DNA of 37,087 bases, from positions 1 to 37,087 of the forward strand of contig JANXRX010000194.1 in the NCBI GenBank assembly GCA_025352905.1, read 5' to 3'. Shown here piece after piece: positions 1-7,870 of the stretch. This DNA is from Bacteroidota bacterium. Lineage in GTDB: Bacteria > Bacteroidota > Bacteroidia > Chitinophagales > Chitinophagaceae. The position numbers were made by a program, and so were the translations under genes. The notes beneath the pieces are model-generated. The model saw nothing but the letters and a program-made list of their open reading frames with translations. It was not told the DNA's origin and ran no database searches. The stretch's first letter is position 1; each line of letters starts with the position of its first letter.

Positions 1-79
1 TCTGCGCCGCCCGGCGCACGGCATCAAAAAATTCCGCCGCCGGGACGTGCGCGGAACATGAGCCAGCCACGAGGATGCA
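1..79. other. GC-rich, foreign-looking window edge
   Basis: About two thirds of the first 60 bases are G or C, clearly above the neighbouring genes. The frame of the downstream PIG-L gene is closed here by a TGA at 59-61. On the minus strand, 1-79 is open and reads like real coding sequence (residues AEFFDAVRRAA near its end), but a stop at about 85-87 cuts it off with no start codon. From about base 80 the PIG-L frame reads like the end of a signal peptide. The simplest reading is a chimeric join or assembly artefact at about 70-80; a natural rearrangement is the alternative. Confidence 0.4.
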
Positions 80-109
80 GGTTTTTTATACACTTCGCTC
101 TATGCCCAG

Positions 110-2569
110 GTGCCGGTGGCCAATACCAGCGCGGATATTTATCTGCAGTTAAAAAAATTGAATGTACTGGGAAGCATATTGTATATAGCCGCGCACCCCG
201 ATGATGAGAACAATGGGTTCCTTCCTTATCTCGCAAAAGAACGGCTATACCGCACCGGTTATCTCAGTTTAACGCGCGGCGACGGCGGGCAGAACCTGAT
301 AGGCAGCGAACAGGGAATAGAACTGGGAATGATACGTACCCAGGAACTGTTGGCCGCAAGACGGATCGATGGCGCGGAGCAGTTCTTTTCTTCTGCCTAT
401 GAATTTGGTTTCAGCAAGAGTGCCACAGAAGCATTGCGGATATGGGATAAAGAACAGGTACTGGAAGATATGGTATGGGTGATCCGGAAGTTTCAGCCGG
501 ATATACTGATCACACGTTTCCCTAGCGATGCACGGGCGAATCATGGGCACCACTGGGCATCGGCCTTGCTGGCCAATGAAGCTTATATCGCCGCTGCTGA
601 TTCGACCAGGTTTCCCAAACAGCTCAAACTGGGCGTTAAAGCATGGAAAGCAAAAAGAATATTATGGAACGGGTTTAATTTCGGCGGCACCAATACAACA
701 ACCGGCATGCCTGTGAAGCTGGATGTGGGCGGATACGATCCATTGATCGGCAAAAGTTCAGGAGAGTTAGGCGGCGAAGCGCGGTCGATGCACAAGAGCC
801 AGGGAGAGGGAAGGCCGAGAAGAAGGGGAGAGGTCATCGAGAATTTTACCACTATCGGCGGAGATACGGCAAAGAATGATATTATGGATGGGGTTATTAC
901 CGACTGGACAAGAATAGAAGGGGGAACAGAGGTAAAAGCGAGGATCGATCATATTATCCAGCAGTATAATTTTGAGCATCCTGAAAATTCTGTAGACAGC
1001 CTGGTAGAATTGTATAAAAATATACAACGGCTCCGTTACCGCGGTATGTGGTGGAAACAGAAACTGGGAGAAGTACAGGAAACCATACTTAACTGCAGCG
1101 GTATTTTTGCAGAAGCAACTACCCGCGAGCAATTCATACTACAGGGAGATACGGCCACAGTAAATTGTACGGTCAATAACCGCACCAATACGCCTGTTCA
1201 GCTAACATCGGTATCCATTATACGAAATGCGGGTACCGATAACCCGCAATTATTAAAGATTAATCAGAATTATTCTGTTGACCTGAAGGTACCTGTTTCA
1301 GAACCGGCTATGGGTAATGCCACACAGCCCTACTGGCTGCAACAGCCGCAGACAGCCGGTAATTTTATCATTCCGGATCCATTGCTAACAGGACAGGCAT
1401 GGAACAATGCATTACTGAATGCCACTTTTTATTTTGAGATCAGGGACCTTGGTTTTTCGGTTATACGCCCGGTACAATATAAATATGTTGATCCTGTAAA
1501 AGGGGAGGTTTACCAGCCCTTTATCCTGGTGCCGCATATCTATTTCTCACTGGCCCCGCATGTGGCGCTGATGAATGTAAAAACACCGGCAGGCAGGTTC
1601 GGCAGCGATTCTGTTTATATCAATTATAAATCAAATTTTACGAAGCAGAAAGTACCGGTAAGTGTTTATATGCTGGAGGATACGATTAAAGCGGCTTTTG
1701 AAAAACAGGACAGGGATTTTGAAAAAGGTAGATCCTATACCATTGCGCTGCCGGTTAAAAAATATTATAACCCTGCAAAAGGCGAATATATTGAAGCCGC
1801 TATCAAACTGAACCTGAATGGCAAGGACCAGATGTTCACCAAATATTTTAAAGGCATCTCTTATGATCATATCCCTGATATATATTACTCCTTTAAAGAC
1901 AGGATCAAATTTGTAAATGAAGAAGTGATCACCGCAGGTAAAAAGATCGGTTATATTGTTGGCGCGGGCGACCGGATACCGGAAGCGCTGAAAGAAATGA
2001 AATACGATGTTAAGATCCTGTCTGAAGCCGATCTCACCGATGCCAACCTGCAGCAGTTCGATGCCATTATTGTTGGGATCAGGGCCTATAATATCTATGA
2101 ATACCTGAGCGATAAAAGCGAGGTGCTTAACAATTATGTGCAAAATGGCGGCAACCTGATCTCGCAATACATTAAAAGTAATAAGGTTGGGAATAAAAAT
2201 TTAAAAATGGGGCCTTATCCTTTTTCCATTAATGCCGGGATGCGTGTAACGGAAGAAGATGCCAAAGTGAATTTCCTATTGCCCCGGCACCCGGTACTCA
2301 ATTATCCGAATAAGATCACCGACACAGATTTTGATGGCTGGATACAGGAGCGGAGCACGTACCAGGTAGACCAGGCAGATGCCCATTATGAAATGCCATT
2401 GGGTATGAATGACACCAATGAAAAACAAAGCAACGGCAGCCTGGCCATAGCCAAATATGGCAAAGGCAATTTTGCTTATGTAGGATTGGTATTGTTCCGG
2501 CAGTTGCCCGCCGGTGTTCCAGGGGCATACCGTTTATTAGCTAACCTGATCGCCTTACCCAAGAATTAA
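110..2569 (+). CDS. Secreted PIG-L family deacetylase, N-terminus disrupted
   Basis: PIG-L/LmbE-type zinc-dependent N-deacetylase, a family that removes acetyl groups from GlcNAc-like sugars. Counting from the GTG at 110, the metal-binding AHPDDE motif is at residues 28-33 and the HxxH pair is H145/H148 in NHGHH. The family block LTRGDGGQNLIG lies between them. The middle is beta-rich. The last 200 residues resemble a ThuA/GATase-like fold (IIVGIRAYN followed by YVQNGGNLI). The open frame reaches back to base 62 and encodes LYAQ just before the GTG, the usual end of a Bacteroidota signal peptide, so the true start is upstream and lost or shifted at the window edge. It is the first gene of an operon with two tiny membrane proteins and a symporter, which suggests (inference) that an amino sugar is deacetylated outside and then imported. 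Confidence 0.88.
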   Translation: MPVANTSADIYLQLKKLNVLGSILYIAAHPDDENNGFLPYLAKERLYRTGYLSLTRGDGGQNLIGSEQGIELGMIRTQELLAARRIDGAEQFFSSAYEFGFSKSATEALRIWDKEQVLEDMVWVIRKFQPDILITRFPSDARANHGHHWASALLANEAYIAAADSTRFPKQLKLGVKAWKAKRILWNGFNFGGTNTTTGMPVKLDVGGYDPLIGKSSGELGGEARSMHKSQGEGRPRRRGEVIENFTTIGGDTAKNDIMDGVITDWTRIEGGTEVKARIDHIIQQYNFEHPENSVDSLVELYKNIQRLRYRGMWWKQKLGEVQETILNCSGIFAEATTREQFILQGDTATVNCTVNNRTNTPVQLTSVSIIRNAGTDNPQLLKINQNYSVDLKVPVSEPAMGNATQPYWLQQPQTAGNFIIPDPLLTGQAWNNALLNATFYFEIRDLGFSVIRPVQYKYVDPVKGEVYQPFILVPHIYFSLAPHVALMNVKTPAGRFGSDSVYINYKSNFTKQKVPVSVYMLEDTIKAAFEKQDRDFEKGRSYTIALPVKKYYNPAKGEYIEAAIKLNLNGKDQMFTKYFKGISYDHIPDIYYSFKDRIKFVNEEVITAGKKIGYIVGAGDRIPEALKEMKYDVKILSEADLTDANLQQFDAIIVGIRAYNIYEYLSDKSEVLNNYVQNGGNLISQYIKSNKVGNKNLKMGPYPFSINAGMRVTEEDAKVNFLLPRHPVLNYPNKITDTDFDGWIQERSTYQVDQADAHYEMPLGMNDTNEKQSNGSLAIAKYGKGNFAYVGLVLFRQLPAGVPGAYRLLANLIALPKN

Positions 2570-2727
2570 TGAGCGGAATGCAACCACGGAAACGGATGAG
2601 TATCATTACCCTGTTATTAATAGGACTGGCAATCGGGTTTTTTATAAAGAATGTAAAACTGGGGTTGATTATAGGTCTTGCGCTCGGGTTACTCGCCGGC
2701 GGCCTGATGAGCAGCGGTCGGAAATAA
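2569..2727 (+). CDS. Small glycine-rich membrane protein (52 aa)
   Basis: The ATG overlaps the TAA of the PIG-L gene by one base (TAATG), a translational-coupling arrangement. The product has a basic N-terminus (QPRKR) and then two hydrophobic stretches, about residues 11-26 and 31-47, separated by KNVK. The second contains repeated G/A small-residue spacing (GLIIGLALGLLAGG), typical of tightly packed membrane helices. I do not recognise a family. Its place between a deacetylase and a transporter suggests an accessory membrane peptide, but this is inference. The main doubt is its short length; coupling and the clean hydrophobic pattern argue that it is real. Confidence 0.6.
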   Translation: MSGMQPRKRMSIITLLLIGLAIGFFIKNVKLGLIIGLALGLLAGGLMSSGRK

Positions 2728-2742
2728 CTCCAAAATATAACC

Positions 2743-2859
2743 ATGTCCGAAAACAAAATACCCTTCTTCTCCACCTGGCGCCGCTGGTACGTATTTGTAT
2801 TGGCTGTATTGGTATTGCTCATTATCTTTTTCACCTGGTTCACTAAACATTTTGCATGA
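2743..2859 (+). CDS. Small single-helix membrane protein before symporter (38 aa)
   Basis: Starts at ATG 2743. It ends in an ATGA overlap with the symporter gene: its TGA is 2857-2859 and the symporter ATG is 2856-2858. The product has a polar N-terminus with a TWRRWY belt, one transmembrane helix (about residues 16-30, VFVLAVLVLLIIFF) and the tail TWFTKHFA. The layout recalls the small subunits encoded just before some sodium/substrate symporters (DUF4212-type), but I cannot show homology. The four-base overlap strongly suggests coupled translation and a 1:1 partnership with the symporter. Confidence 0.7.
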   Translation: MSENKIPFFSTWRRWYVFVLAVLVLLIIFFTWFTKHFA

Positions 2860-4586
2860 GCAGCCCGGATTGGATAGTATTGATCATCACCCTCACTGCC
2901 ATTATTGCCTATGGCCTGTATAAGAGCCGTACCAGCAAGGACCTTGATGGATATTTTTTAAGCAACCGAAGCATGCCCTGGTATATTGTATTGCTCAGTA
3001 TCATGGGTACCCAGGCCAGCGCCATCACTTTTTTATCAGCGCCCGGCCAGGCGTATACAGACGGGATGCGTTTTGTACAATACTATTTTGGATTACCTAT
3101 TGCCATGGTGATACTGTGCATCACTTTTGTGCCGCTTTTCCGCAAAGTGAAAGTGTTTACGGCCTATGAATTTCTCGAGCAAAGATTTGACCTGAAAACA
3201 CGCACATTTACTTCTTTTCTTTTTTTATTATCGCGCGGTCTGTCAACCGGGATCAGTATTTACGCCCCATCCATTATTCTCTCGTCTTTATTGGGATGGG
3301 ATATTTTCTGGACCAATATCGTGATGGGTGGGTTGCTGATCGTGTATACAGTTAGCGGCGGCGCCAAAGCCGTTGCGTATACGCAGCAGTTACAACTGAT
3401 CATCATTTTTATCGGCATGTTCGTAGCCGGATATTGTATTGTGCATTACCTGCCCGAAGGCGTTGGTTTTGGGGATGCATTAAAAGTAAGCGGCGCTTCG
3501 GGTAAACTGAACGTAATTACAACAGGTATCAGTGCAAAGGGGTTTGACTGGAAAGACAAGTATAACCTGATCAGCGGTATCATTGGAGGTTTTTTCCTGG
3601 CGCTTTCTTATTTTGGTACCGATCAATCGCAGGTGGGGCGCTATCTCACCGCAAAAGACAATACTGAAAGCAGGGTGGGCCTGCTGATGAATGGCCTGGT
3701 GAAAGTACCCATGCAGTTCCTGATATTATTACTGGGAGCGATGCTGTTCACTTTTTACCAGTTCAATGCCTCGCCGGTTTTTTTTAATAAAGCAGTTGCT
3801 GCCAAAGCGATGGAAACGCCCTATAAAGATTCGCTTATACGTATTGAAACAAAATTCAACCAACAGCAAATAGTACAAAACGCATTAAGCAAACAATACA
3901 TCGTTGAAAAGAAAGAGAATTATAAGGACAGCCTGCGTAATGGATCGGTAAAACTGGCGGGGATCCAGAATGAATACAAAGCTGTTTTAAAAAAAGCGTT
4001 ACCGGCCGGTTCGGATACGAGCGATACCAATTATATTTTCCTTCGGTTTGTCGTGGATTTTCTGCCTAAGGGATTGGTGGGGCTATTGATCGCTATTATT
4101 TTTCTTGCCGCCTGGGGATCTATTGCGGCGGCATTGAATTCGCTTGCCTCCTGTACCATGATCGATTTTCATCTCCGGTTTCGCGGGGTACAATATGACA
4201 GTACCAATGAACTGCAATGCCTGCAGGAATATAAAGTGTCTAAATATTATACATTAGCCTGGGGCATATTCTCCATTATCACTGCTGAATTCGCGACCGG
4301 TATGGGGAGTTTGATCGAGGCAGTGAATGTATTGGGATCTTTATTTTATGGGGTGATCCTGGGGATCTTCCTGGTGGCGTTCTATTGCAAAAAAGTAAAC
4401 AGTAACGCCGTATTTATCGCCGCTATTCTTGGGGAAGCCATCGTAATCCTGTTCTTTCTTTTAGACAGGTACGAAGTGATCGGCCTGGGGTTCCTGTGGC
4501 TGAATGTGGTAGGTGCGGTTTCGGTGGTACTGTTGAGTTTAGGGTTGCAGGTATTTTTGAAAAAAAGAGCTATCTCAATCGCTTAA
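2856..4586 (+). CDS. Sodium:solute symporter (SSS family)
   Basis: Inner-membrane Na+-coupled transporter of the SSS family, 576 aa with roughly 13 hydrophobic helices. Family signs include the N-terminal DGYFLSNRSMPWY segment, the helix-1 region GTQASAITFLSAPGQAY, the YTVSGGAKAV block and ALSYFGTDQSQVGRYLTA. A long charged loop (about residues 315-390, with NQQQIVQNALSKQY) interrupts the helices and is probably extracytoplasmic, as in other Bacteroidota members. It is last in the operon with the PIG-L deacetylase and two tiny membrane proteins, so the substrate may be a sugar or a deacetylation product; the substrate cannot be read from sequence. The convergent toxin gene ends only 12 bases away. 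Confidence 0.92.
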   Translation: MSSPDWIVLIITLTAIIAYGLYKSRTSKDLDGYFLSNRSMPWYIVLLSIMGTQASAITFLSAPGQAYTDGMRFVQYYFGLPIAMVILCITFVPLFRKVKVFTAYEFLEQRFDLKTRTFTSFLFLLSRGLSTGISIYAPSIILSSLLGWDIFWTNIVMGGLLIVYTVSGGAKAVAYTQQLQLIIIFIGMFVAGYCIVHYLPEGVGFGDALKVSGASGKLNVITTGISAKGFDWKDKYNLISGIIGGFFLALSYFGTDQSQVGRYLTAKDNTESRVGLLMNGLVKVPMQFLILLLGAMLFTFYQFNASPVFFNKAVAAKAMETPYKDSLIRIETKFNQQQIVQNALSKQYIVEKKENYKDSLRNGSVKLAGIQNEYKAVLKKALPAGSDTSDTNYIFLRFVVDFLPKGLVGLLIAIIFLAAWGSIAAALNSLASCTMIDFHLRFRGVQYDSTNELQCLQEYKVSKYYTLAWGIFSIITAEFATGMGSLIEAVNVLGSLFYGVILGIFLVAFYCKKVNSNAVFIAAILGEAIVILFFLLDRYEVIGLGFLWLNVVGAVSVVLLSLGLQVFLKKRAISIA

Positions 4587-4607
4587 GTTGGCTGTTACTC
4601 AGTCAAC
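4587..4607. terminator. Weak hairpin at convergent junction
   Basis: GTTGGCTG (4587-4594) pairs with CAGTCAAC (4600-4607), eight pairs including one G-U, around a five-base loop. It lies in the 12-base gap between the symporter and the toxin gene and covers the toxin stop codon. There is no good T-run, so termination is only a suggestion. Confidence 0.3.
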
Positions 4608-4922
4608 ATAAGTTTCCCGGATAACCACTTTTATCCGGGAAATCTCATTTTCGTTGAGGAGGCTTAGTATTTTGATAATCTGTTCTTTATCAACTGTTCT
4701 GATCTGATCAAGAACGATCCAGCCGGGTTTACGGTTGTATTTGATCCCGACCCTGGTCGGATAGGCTTTTGATTGACTTGTAACAGGAGCAATAACAATA
4801 GTTTGCAGATACCGGTTCATCTCATCAGGAGAAATGATGATACAGGGACGCGTCTTTTTCATTTCGCTGCCAATTGTCGGGTCAAGTGTTACCAGTACCA
4901 CCTGGTATTGTTTCAGCTCCAT
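4599..4922 (-). CDS. MazF/PemK-family mRNA interferase toxin
   Basis: 107-aa protein of the PemK/MazF toxin family, ribosome-independent endoribonucleases that cut mRNA. Typical features are the start QYQVVLVTLDPTIGSE, the TRPCIIISPDEMN strand-loop with the conserved R-P pair, the central TIVIAPVTS strand and the GWIVLDQIRTVDK block. The length is normal for the family. The gene overlaps the end of the antitoxin gene by 10 bases, so the two are co-transcribed with antitoxin first. A perfect 12-bp inverted repeat sits inside the last codons (see 4613-4642). Activity is assumed from the family. Confidence 0.92.
   Translation of the reverse strand: MELKQYQVVLVTLDPTIGSEMKKTRPCIIISPDEMNRYLQTIVIAPVTSQSKAYPTRVGIKYNRKPGWIVLDQIRTVDKEQIIKILSLLNENEISRIKVVIRETYVD
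4613..4642. repeat. 12-bp perfect inverted repeat inside toxin gene 3' end
   Basis: TTTCCCGGATAA at 4613-4624 is exactly inverted at 4631-4642 around the 6-base loop CCACTT. On the coding strand it encodes the ISRIKVVIRE region of the toxin. It sits about 30 bases from the convergent symporter stop, so it may slow or stop read-through transcription from either side, or affect toxin mRNA stability. Both are inference. Confidence 0.6.
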
Positions 4923-5158
4923 TCTTCCAGGTTTTCATCTTCAAAAACATCAGGCAGCAATAGCTTATCATCGCCATTGTCGTGCATCTTTTTGAATGCT
5001 TTATCCCAACCGATGCGTGGAACTGCTTTCGGTTTGAGTAGGATATGATCTTCCTTTAAAATGATTTCTACTGCTTCCATAATATTGTATTTTTCCAATA
5101 CTGTTTTGCTTAGCCGTATTCCTTTTGAATTACCGATTTTAATTACTGGAATTGTCAT
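4913..5158 (-). CDS. MazE/AbrB-type antitoxin
   Basis: 81-aa antitoxin with an N-terminal SpoVT/AbrB swapped-hairpin DNA-binding domain (IPVIKIGNSKGIRLSKTVLE) and an acidic C-terminal tail (LPDVFEDENLEEWS), the part that usually wraps around and blocks the toxin. The start at 5158 (MTIPV) is preferred over the upstream in-frame ATG at 5182, because the promoter -7 box at 5184-5191 would place the transcript start near 5177, after that upstream ATG. MazE proteins usually repress their own promoter as a complex with the toxin; this is known for the family and not shown here. Confidence 0.88.
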   Translation of the reverse strand: MTIPVIKIGNSKGIRLSKTVLEKYNIMEAVEIILKEDHILLKPKAVPRIGWDKAFKKMHDNGDDKLLLPDVFEDENLEEWS

Positions 5159-5183
5159 GATACAGTTTGTTATTATGTACATA

Positions 5184-5215
5184 CAAAGTAATTACATAAG
5201 TAACTAGCATCAAAA
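5184..5215 (-). promoter_or_regulatory. Promoter of the mazEF-type pair
   Basis: On the minus strand, TTTTG (-33, 5211-5215) is followed after 19 bases by TTACTTTG (-7, 5184-5191), seven of eight matches to the Bacteroidota TAnnTTTG element. The predicted transcript start, about 5177, leaves a leader of about 20 bases before the antitoxin ATG. Confidence 0.6.
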
Positions 5216-5324
5216 TTTATTTATCTCCTGCAAACTACCCGATAGTTTACAGTACAAGATCAGTATTAGCCGCAAACCATTAGCGTGTTTATACGCTGAA
5301 TTAATAACAGTATCTTGCCTTCAA

Positions 5325-5450
5325 TTACCTGCTATTTTTAGGTACCTCGATCTTTCCGCCAGGTTTAATATTGCCTGCTATATATGTTTCATGGTAATCT
5401 TTATAAAAAAATACACCCGGTTGGCACCTAAATTTTAAATGTAAACTGCT
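5325..5450 (-). other. Coding-like fragment without start codon (possible gene remnant)
   Basis: The otherwise non-coding stretch 5159-5450 holds, on the minus strand, an open frame ending at TAA 5325-5327. Its last residues are protein-like (FFYKDYHETYIAG, then NIKPGGKIEVPKNSR). There is no ATG, and the frame runs upstream against the beta-propeller gene to a stop at 5493-5495. It could be the 3' end of a gene lost when neighbours rearranged, or chance. I recognise no family. Confidence 0.25.
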
Positions 5451-6464
5451 ATGCGTACAACTTTCCCGGTATTGATCAGCTTTCTTTTTTTATTAGCGAT
5501 CCCATCTATTTTGATCGCCCAGCCTGCATCGCTGCAAAAAGAATCTATCCGGATCGTTGACATCAATAAAGCCGCTTACCGGATCAGAACGATAGGCCAT
5601 AAACCCGACTTTCTCGCAACTGATGTAGATAATGCATGGGTAATAGATAATGCATGGGTAATAGATGATCATCAAAACCGGATGATCAAATTTTCTTCCG
5701 AAAGTGATAAACCGTTGCTGGTCATCCCGGTTCCCGAAGCCTGTGCCGCACCGGTTGTTGCCTTTGATGCGCTTTGGGTGATGAGTTGTGCAGAAAAACA
5801 ATTATACCGGATCGATCATACCACCGGTGCGATACTGGCAAAAATAGCTACTGGTATCGCAGACAAAGATGGAGAAATGAGTCTTTCAGCAGGCGACGGT
5901 TCTATCTGGCTGCTTTCAGATAGTACGGGTATCCTTGTACGGGTAGATCCGAAAACCAATACGATTCAGAAAAAAATTAAGGTGTTACCCCACTCTTTCT
6001 GCACGGCTTTCGGTCTTGCTGCTGTGTGGGTTACGAATTATCGAAACAATAGTGTGCAAAGAATAGATCCCCGTACCAATTTAGTAACAGCAACAATCGC
6101 GGTCGGTTCAAAACCCCGGTTTCTTACTGTAGGAGAAACGGCAGTGTGGACACTTAACCAGGGAGATGGAACCGTTTCAAGGATCGATCCATCAGCCAAT
6201 AAAGTAATCGCAACAATCGATGTGAAAGCCAAGGGCAGTGGTGGAGACATAACTGCGGATAAGCAAAAAGTATGGGTTGTTTCAACTAATCCGGAAAGAC
6301 CTGTGCAAACGATCAGTGCGGTATCCAATAAGGTAGAAACGATCTACGCACAAGGACCCATTACCGGAAAAGCATTTAAAGTTGACGGAGCAGTACGGGC
6401 ATCGGCAAAATATATTTGGATCAGTGGATACCATAGTAAGACAGTATGGATATTTAAGAAGTAG
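5451..6464 (+). CDS. Secreted YVTN/NHL-like beta-propeller protein
   Basis: 337-aa exported protein with a signal peptide (FLFLLAIPSILIAQ, cleavage after AQ near residue 24). The rest is a repeated propeller pattern: strands such as NAWVIDDHQNRMIKF, ALWVMSCAEKQLYRID, AVWVTNYRNNSVQRIDP and AVWTLNQGDGTVSRIDP, each followed by ...NKVIATI-type strands. This matches the YncE/Vgb-like (virginiamycin B lyase-like) seven-bladed superfamily; no catalytic residues could be assigned, so it is best read as a binding protein. An exact 18-bp tandem duplication doubles DNAWVI near residues 60-71. No strong promoter was found upstream. Confidence 0.8.
   Translation: MRTTFPVLISFLFLLAIPSILIAQPASLQKESIRIVDINKAAYRIRTIGHKPDFLATDVDNAWVIDNAWVIDDHQNRMIKFSSESDKPLLVIPVPEACAAPVVAFDALWVMSCAEKQLYRIDHTTGAILAKIATGIADKDGEMSLSAGDGSIWLLSDSTGILVRVDPKTNTIQKKIKVLPHSFCTAFGLAAVWVTNYRNNSVQRIDPRTNLVTATIAVGSKPRFLTVGETAVWTLNQGDGTVSRIDPSANKVIATIDVKAKGSGGDITADKQKVWVVSTNPERPVQTISAVSNKVETIYAQGPITGKAFKVDGAVRASAKYIWISGYHSKTVWIFKK
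5628..5663 (+). repeat. 18-bp exact tandem duplication in propeller gene
   Basis: GATAATGCATGGGTAATA occurs twice head to tail (5628-5645 and 5646-5663), adding six residues (DNAWVI) in frame to the first propeller blade. Because the copies are identical it is probably recent, or a sequencing/assembly duplication. Confidence 0.9.
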
Positions 6465-6471
6465 AAACCTG

Positions 6472-7830
6472 TTAGCCGTTATCTATCATCTTACTAAACG
6501 GCCATTCCTTATTTCGGTGTGATTTAATGAGGTAAGCGATCCCTCCCAACACCGTAACCGTAATTCCACCCAGCATCATCTTCTGCCCGGTAGAAAACAG
6601 AATATATCCCCACATGATGATAGCGAGAATGACCGGCACCGGGTACAAGGGCATCTTCCAGGCAAAGTGATCCATCCCTTTTCTTTTCACTAATAATATC
6701 AGCCCAACACCCTGGCCGATGAACTGGATCAGTATCCGCATGGCAAGGATGGCTTTGATCACGTCTTCCAGTTTTAACATCAGGCTGAAAACAAACGCAA
6801 GGCTACCCAGCGCCAGTAAGGAGATATGCGGAAAGTGTTTGGTAGGATGGAGTTTACCAAAGATTTTGAAAAATGCGCCATCACGTGATGCTGCAAAGGG
6901 AATACGGCTATATCCGAGTGTGGCCGAGAACACAGAAGCAAACGCCACCCATAGGATCAACACGGTTGCAATATTGGCAGCAGTGGAACCAGAAAGCGAC
7001 TGCACAAATTCACTTACCACAAATTTACTTTTCTGGATCTGTTCCAATGGCAATACAGAAGCCACACTCACATTCATCATCAGATACAAAACAGCAATAC
7101 CCGCGATGGATATGAACATGCTTCTCGGAATATTTTTTTTCGGGTTGATGATTTCGCCACCCAGATGACAAACATTGTAATAGCCAAGATAGCTGTATAC
7201 ACTCTTAACGCTGGCGAAACCCAGCGCTGCAACAAAAGCGCCATTGAGGTGCAGGCCATTGTTGATATTTTTGATGGGCTGCAAAAAATGTCCATGAAAG
7301 ATACCGCCGCCAATGATCCAGGTCATGGTAAACAGCACACCCATCCACAGCATCACACTGATCCTGCCAATGGCTTCTATTTTCCGGTATAAAAGGATTA
7401 CGATCAGTACCACGATACTTCCGCTGATGGCCTTGCTTTGCCAGTCATTCACTTCTATGATAAACCCAAAATAATGCGCGAAACCGATAGCCGCAGAAGC
7501 GATCACGAGCGGCGCCTGTATCATCGTCTGCCAAACAAATAAAAAACTCATCAGTTTGCCCCATTTAGGGCCATAGCCTTCTTTTAAAAAATTATAGCTG
7601 CCACCTGCGAGTGGGTAAGTGGCCCCTAACTGGCTCCAGATCATCGCATCAATAAAAGATAGGAAAGCGCCTGCTATCCAGGCATATAAGAACCAGGGCC
7701 CGTTCATAGTCTGCGCCACTACACTCAGCACTACGAAAGGGCCAATGCCCACCATATCGGTCATATTGATAGCGGTGGCCTGTAAAAGACTTATCTTTCT
7801 TTCCAGTTTCGGCTCTTCTGTCGTGTGCAT
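6472..7830 (-). CDS. APC-family amino acid permease
   Basis: 452-aa inner-membrane permease of the amino acid-polyamine-organocation superfamily with about 12 transmembrane helices. Family signs are the first helix with broken-helix glycines (NMTDMVGIGPFVVLSVV), GAFLSFIDAMIWSQLGATYPLAGGSYNFLKEGYG and the helix-6 region CHLGGEIINPKKNIPRSM. The start at 7830 (MHTTEEPKLERK) is chosen because it gives the normal short cytoplasmic tail; a longer in-frame start at 7914 would run into the divergent amylase gene. It is convergent with the propeller gene, 7 bases apart, and divergent from the GH13 gene, 40 bases apart. The substrate is not predictable from this reading. Confidence 0.9.
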   Translation of the reverse strand: MHTTEEPKLERKISLLQATAINMTDMVGIGPFVVLSVVAQTMNGPWFLYAWIAGAFLSFIDAMIWSQLGATYPLAGGSYNFLKEGYGPKWGKLMSFLFVWQTMIQAPLVIASAAIGFAHYFGFIIEVNDWQSKAISGSIVVLIVILLYRKIEAIGRISVMLWMGVLFTMTWIIGGGIFHGHFLQPIKNINNGLHLNGAFVAALGFASVKSVYSYLGYYNVCHLGGEIINPKKNIPRSMFISIAGIAVLYLMMNVSVASVLPLEQIQKSKFVVSEFVQSLSGSTAANIATVLILWVAFASVFSATLGYSRIPFAASRDGAFFKIFGKLHPTKHFPHISLLALGSLAFVFSLMLKLEDVIKAILAMRILIQFIGQGVGLILLVKRKGMDHFAWKMPLYPVPVILAIIMWGYILFSTGQKMMLGGITVTVLGGIAYLIKSHRNKEWPFSKMIDNG

Positions 7831-7870
7831 ACGGTATAAAACTATTTCTTTGTAAGGACACAATACGAAT

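Noticed and set aside
1631..2167. 178-codon minus-strand ORF
   Set aside because: Antisense to the PIG-L gene; no family motifs and no promoter.
4599..5158. Wider defence island around the toxin-antitoxin pair
   Set aside because: Neighbours are a symporter and a propeller protein; no restriction, abortive infection or integrase genes are present.
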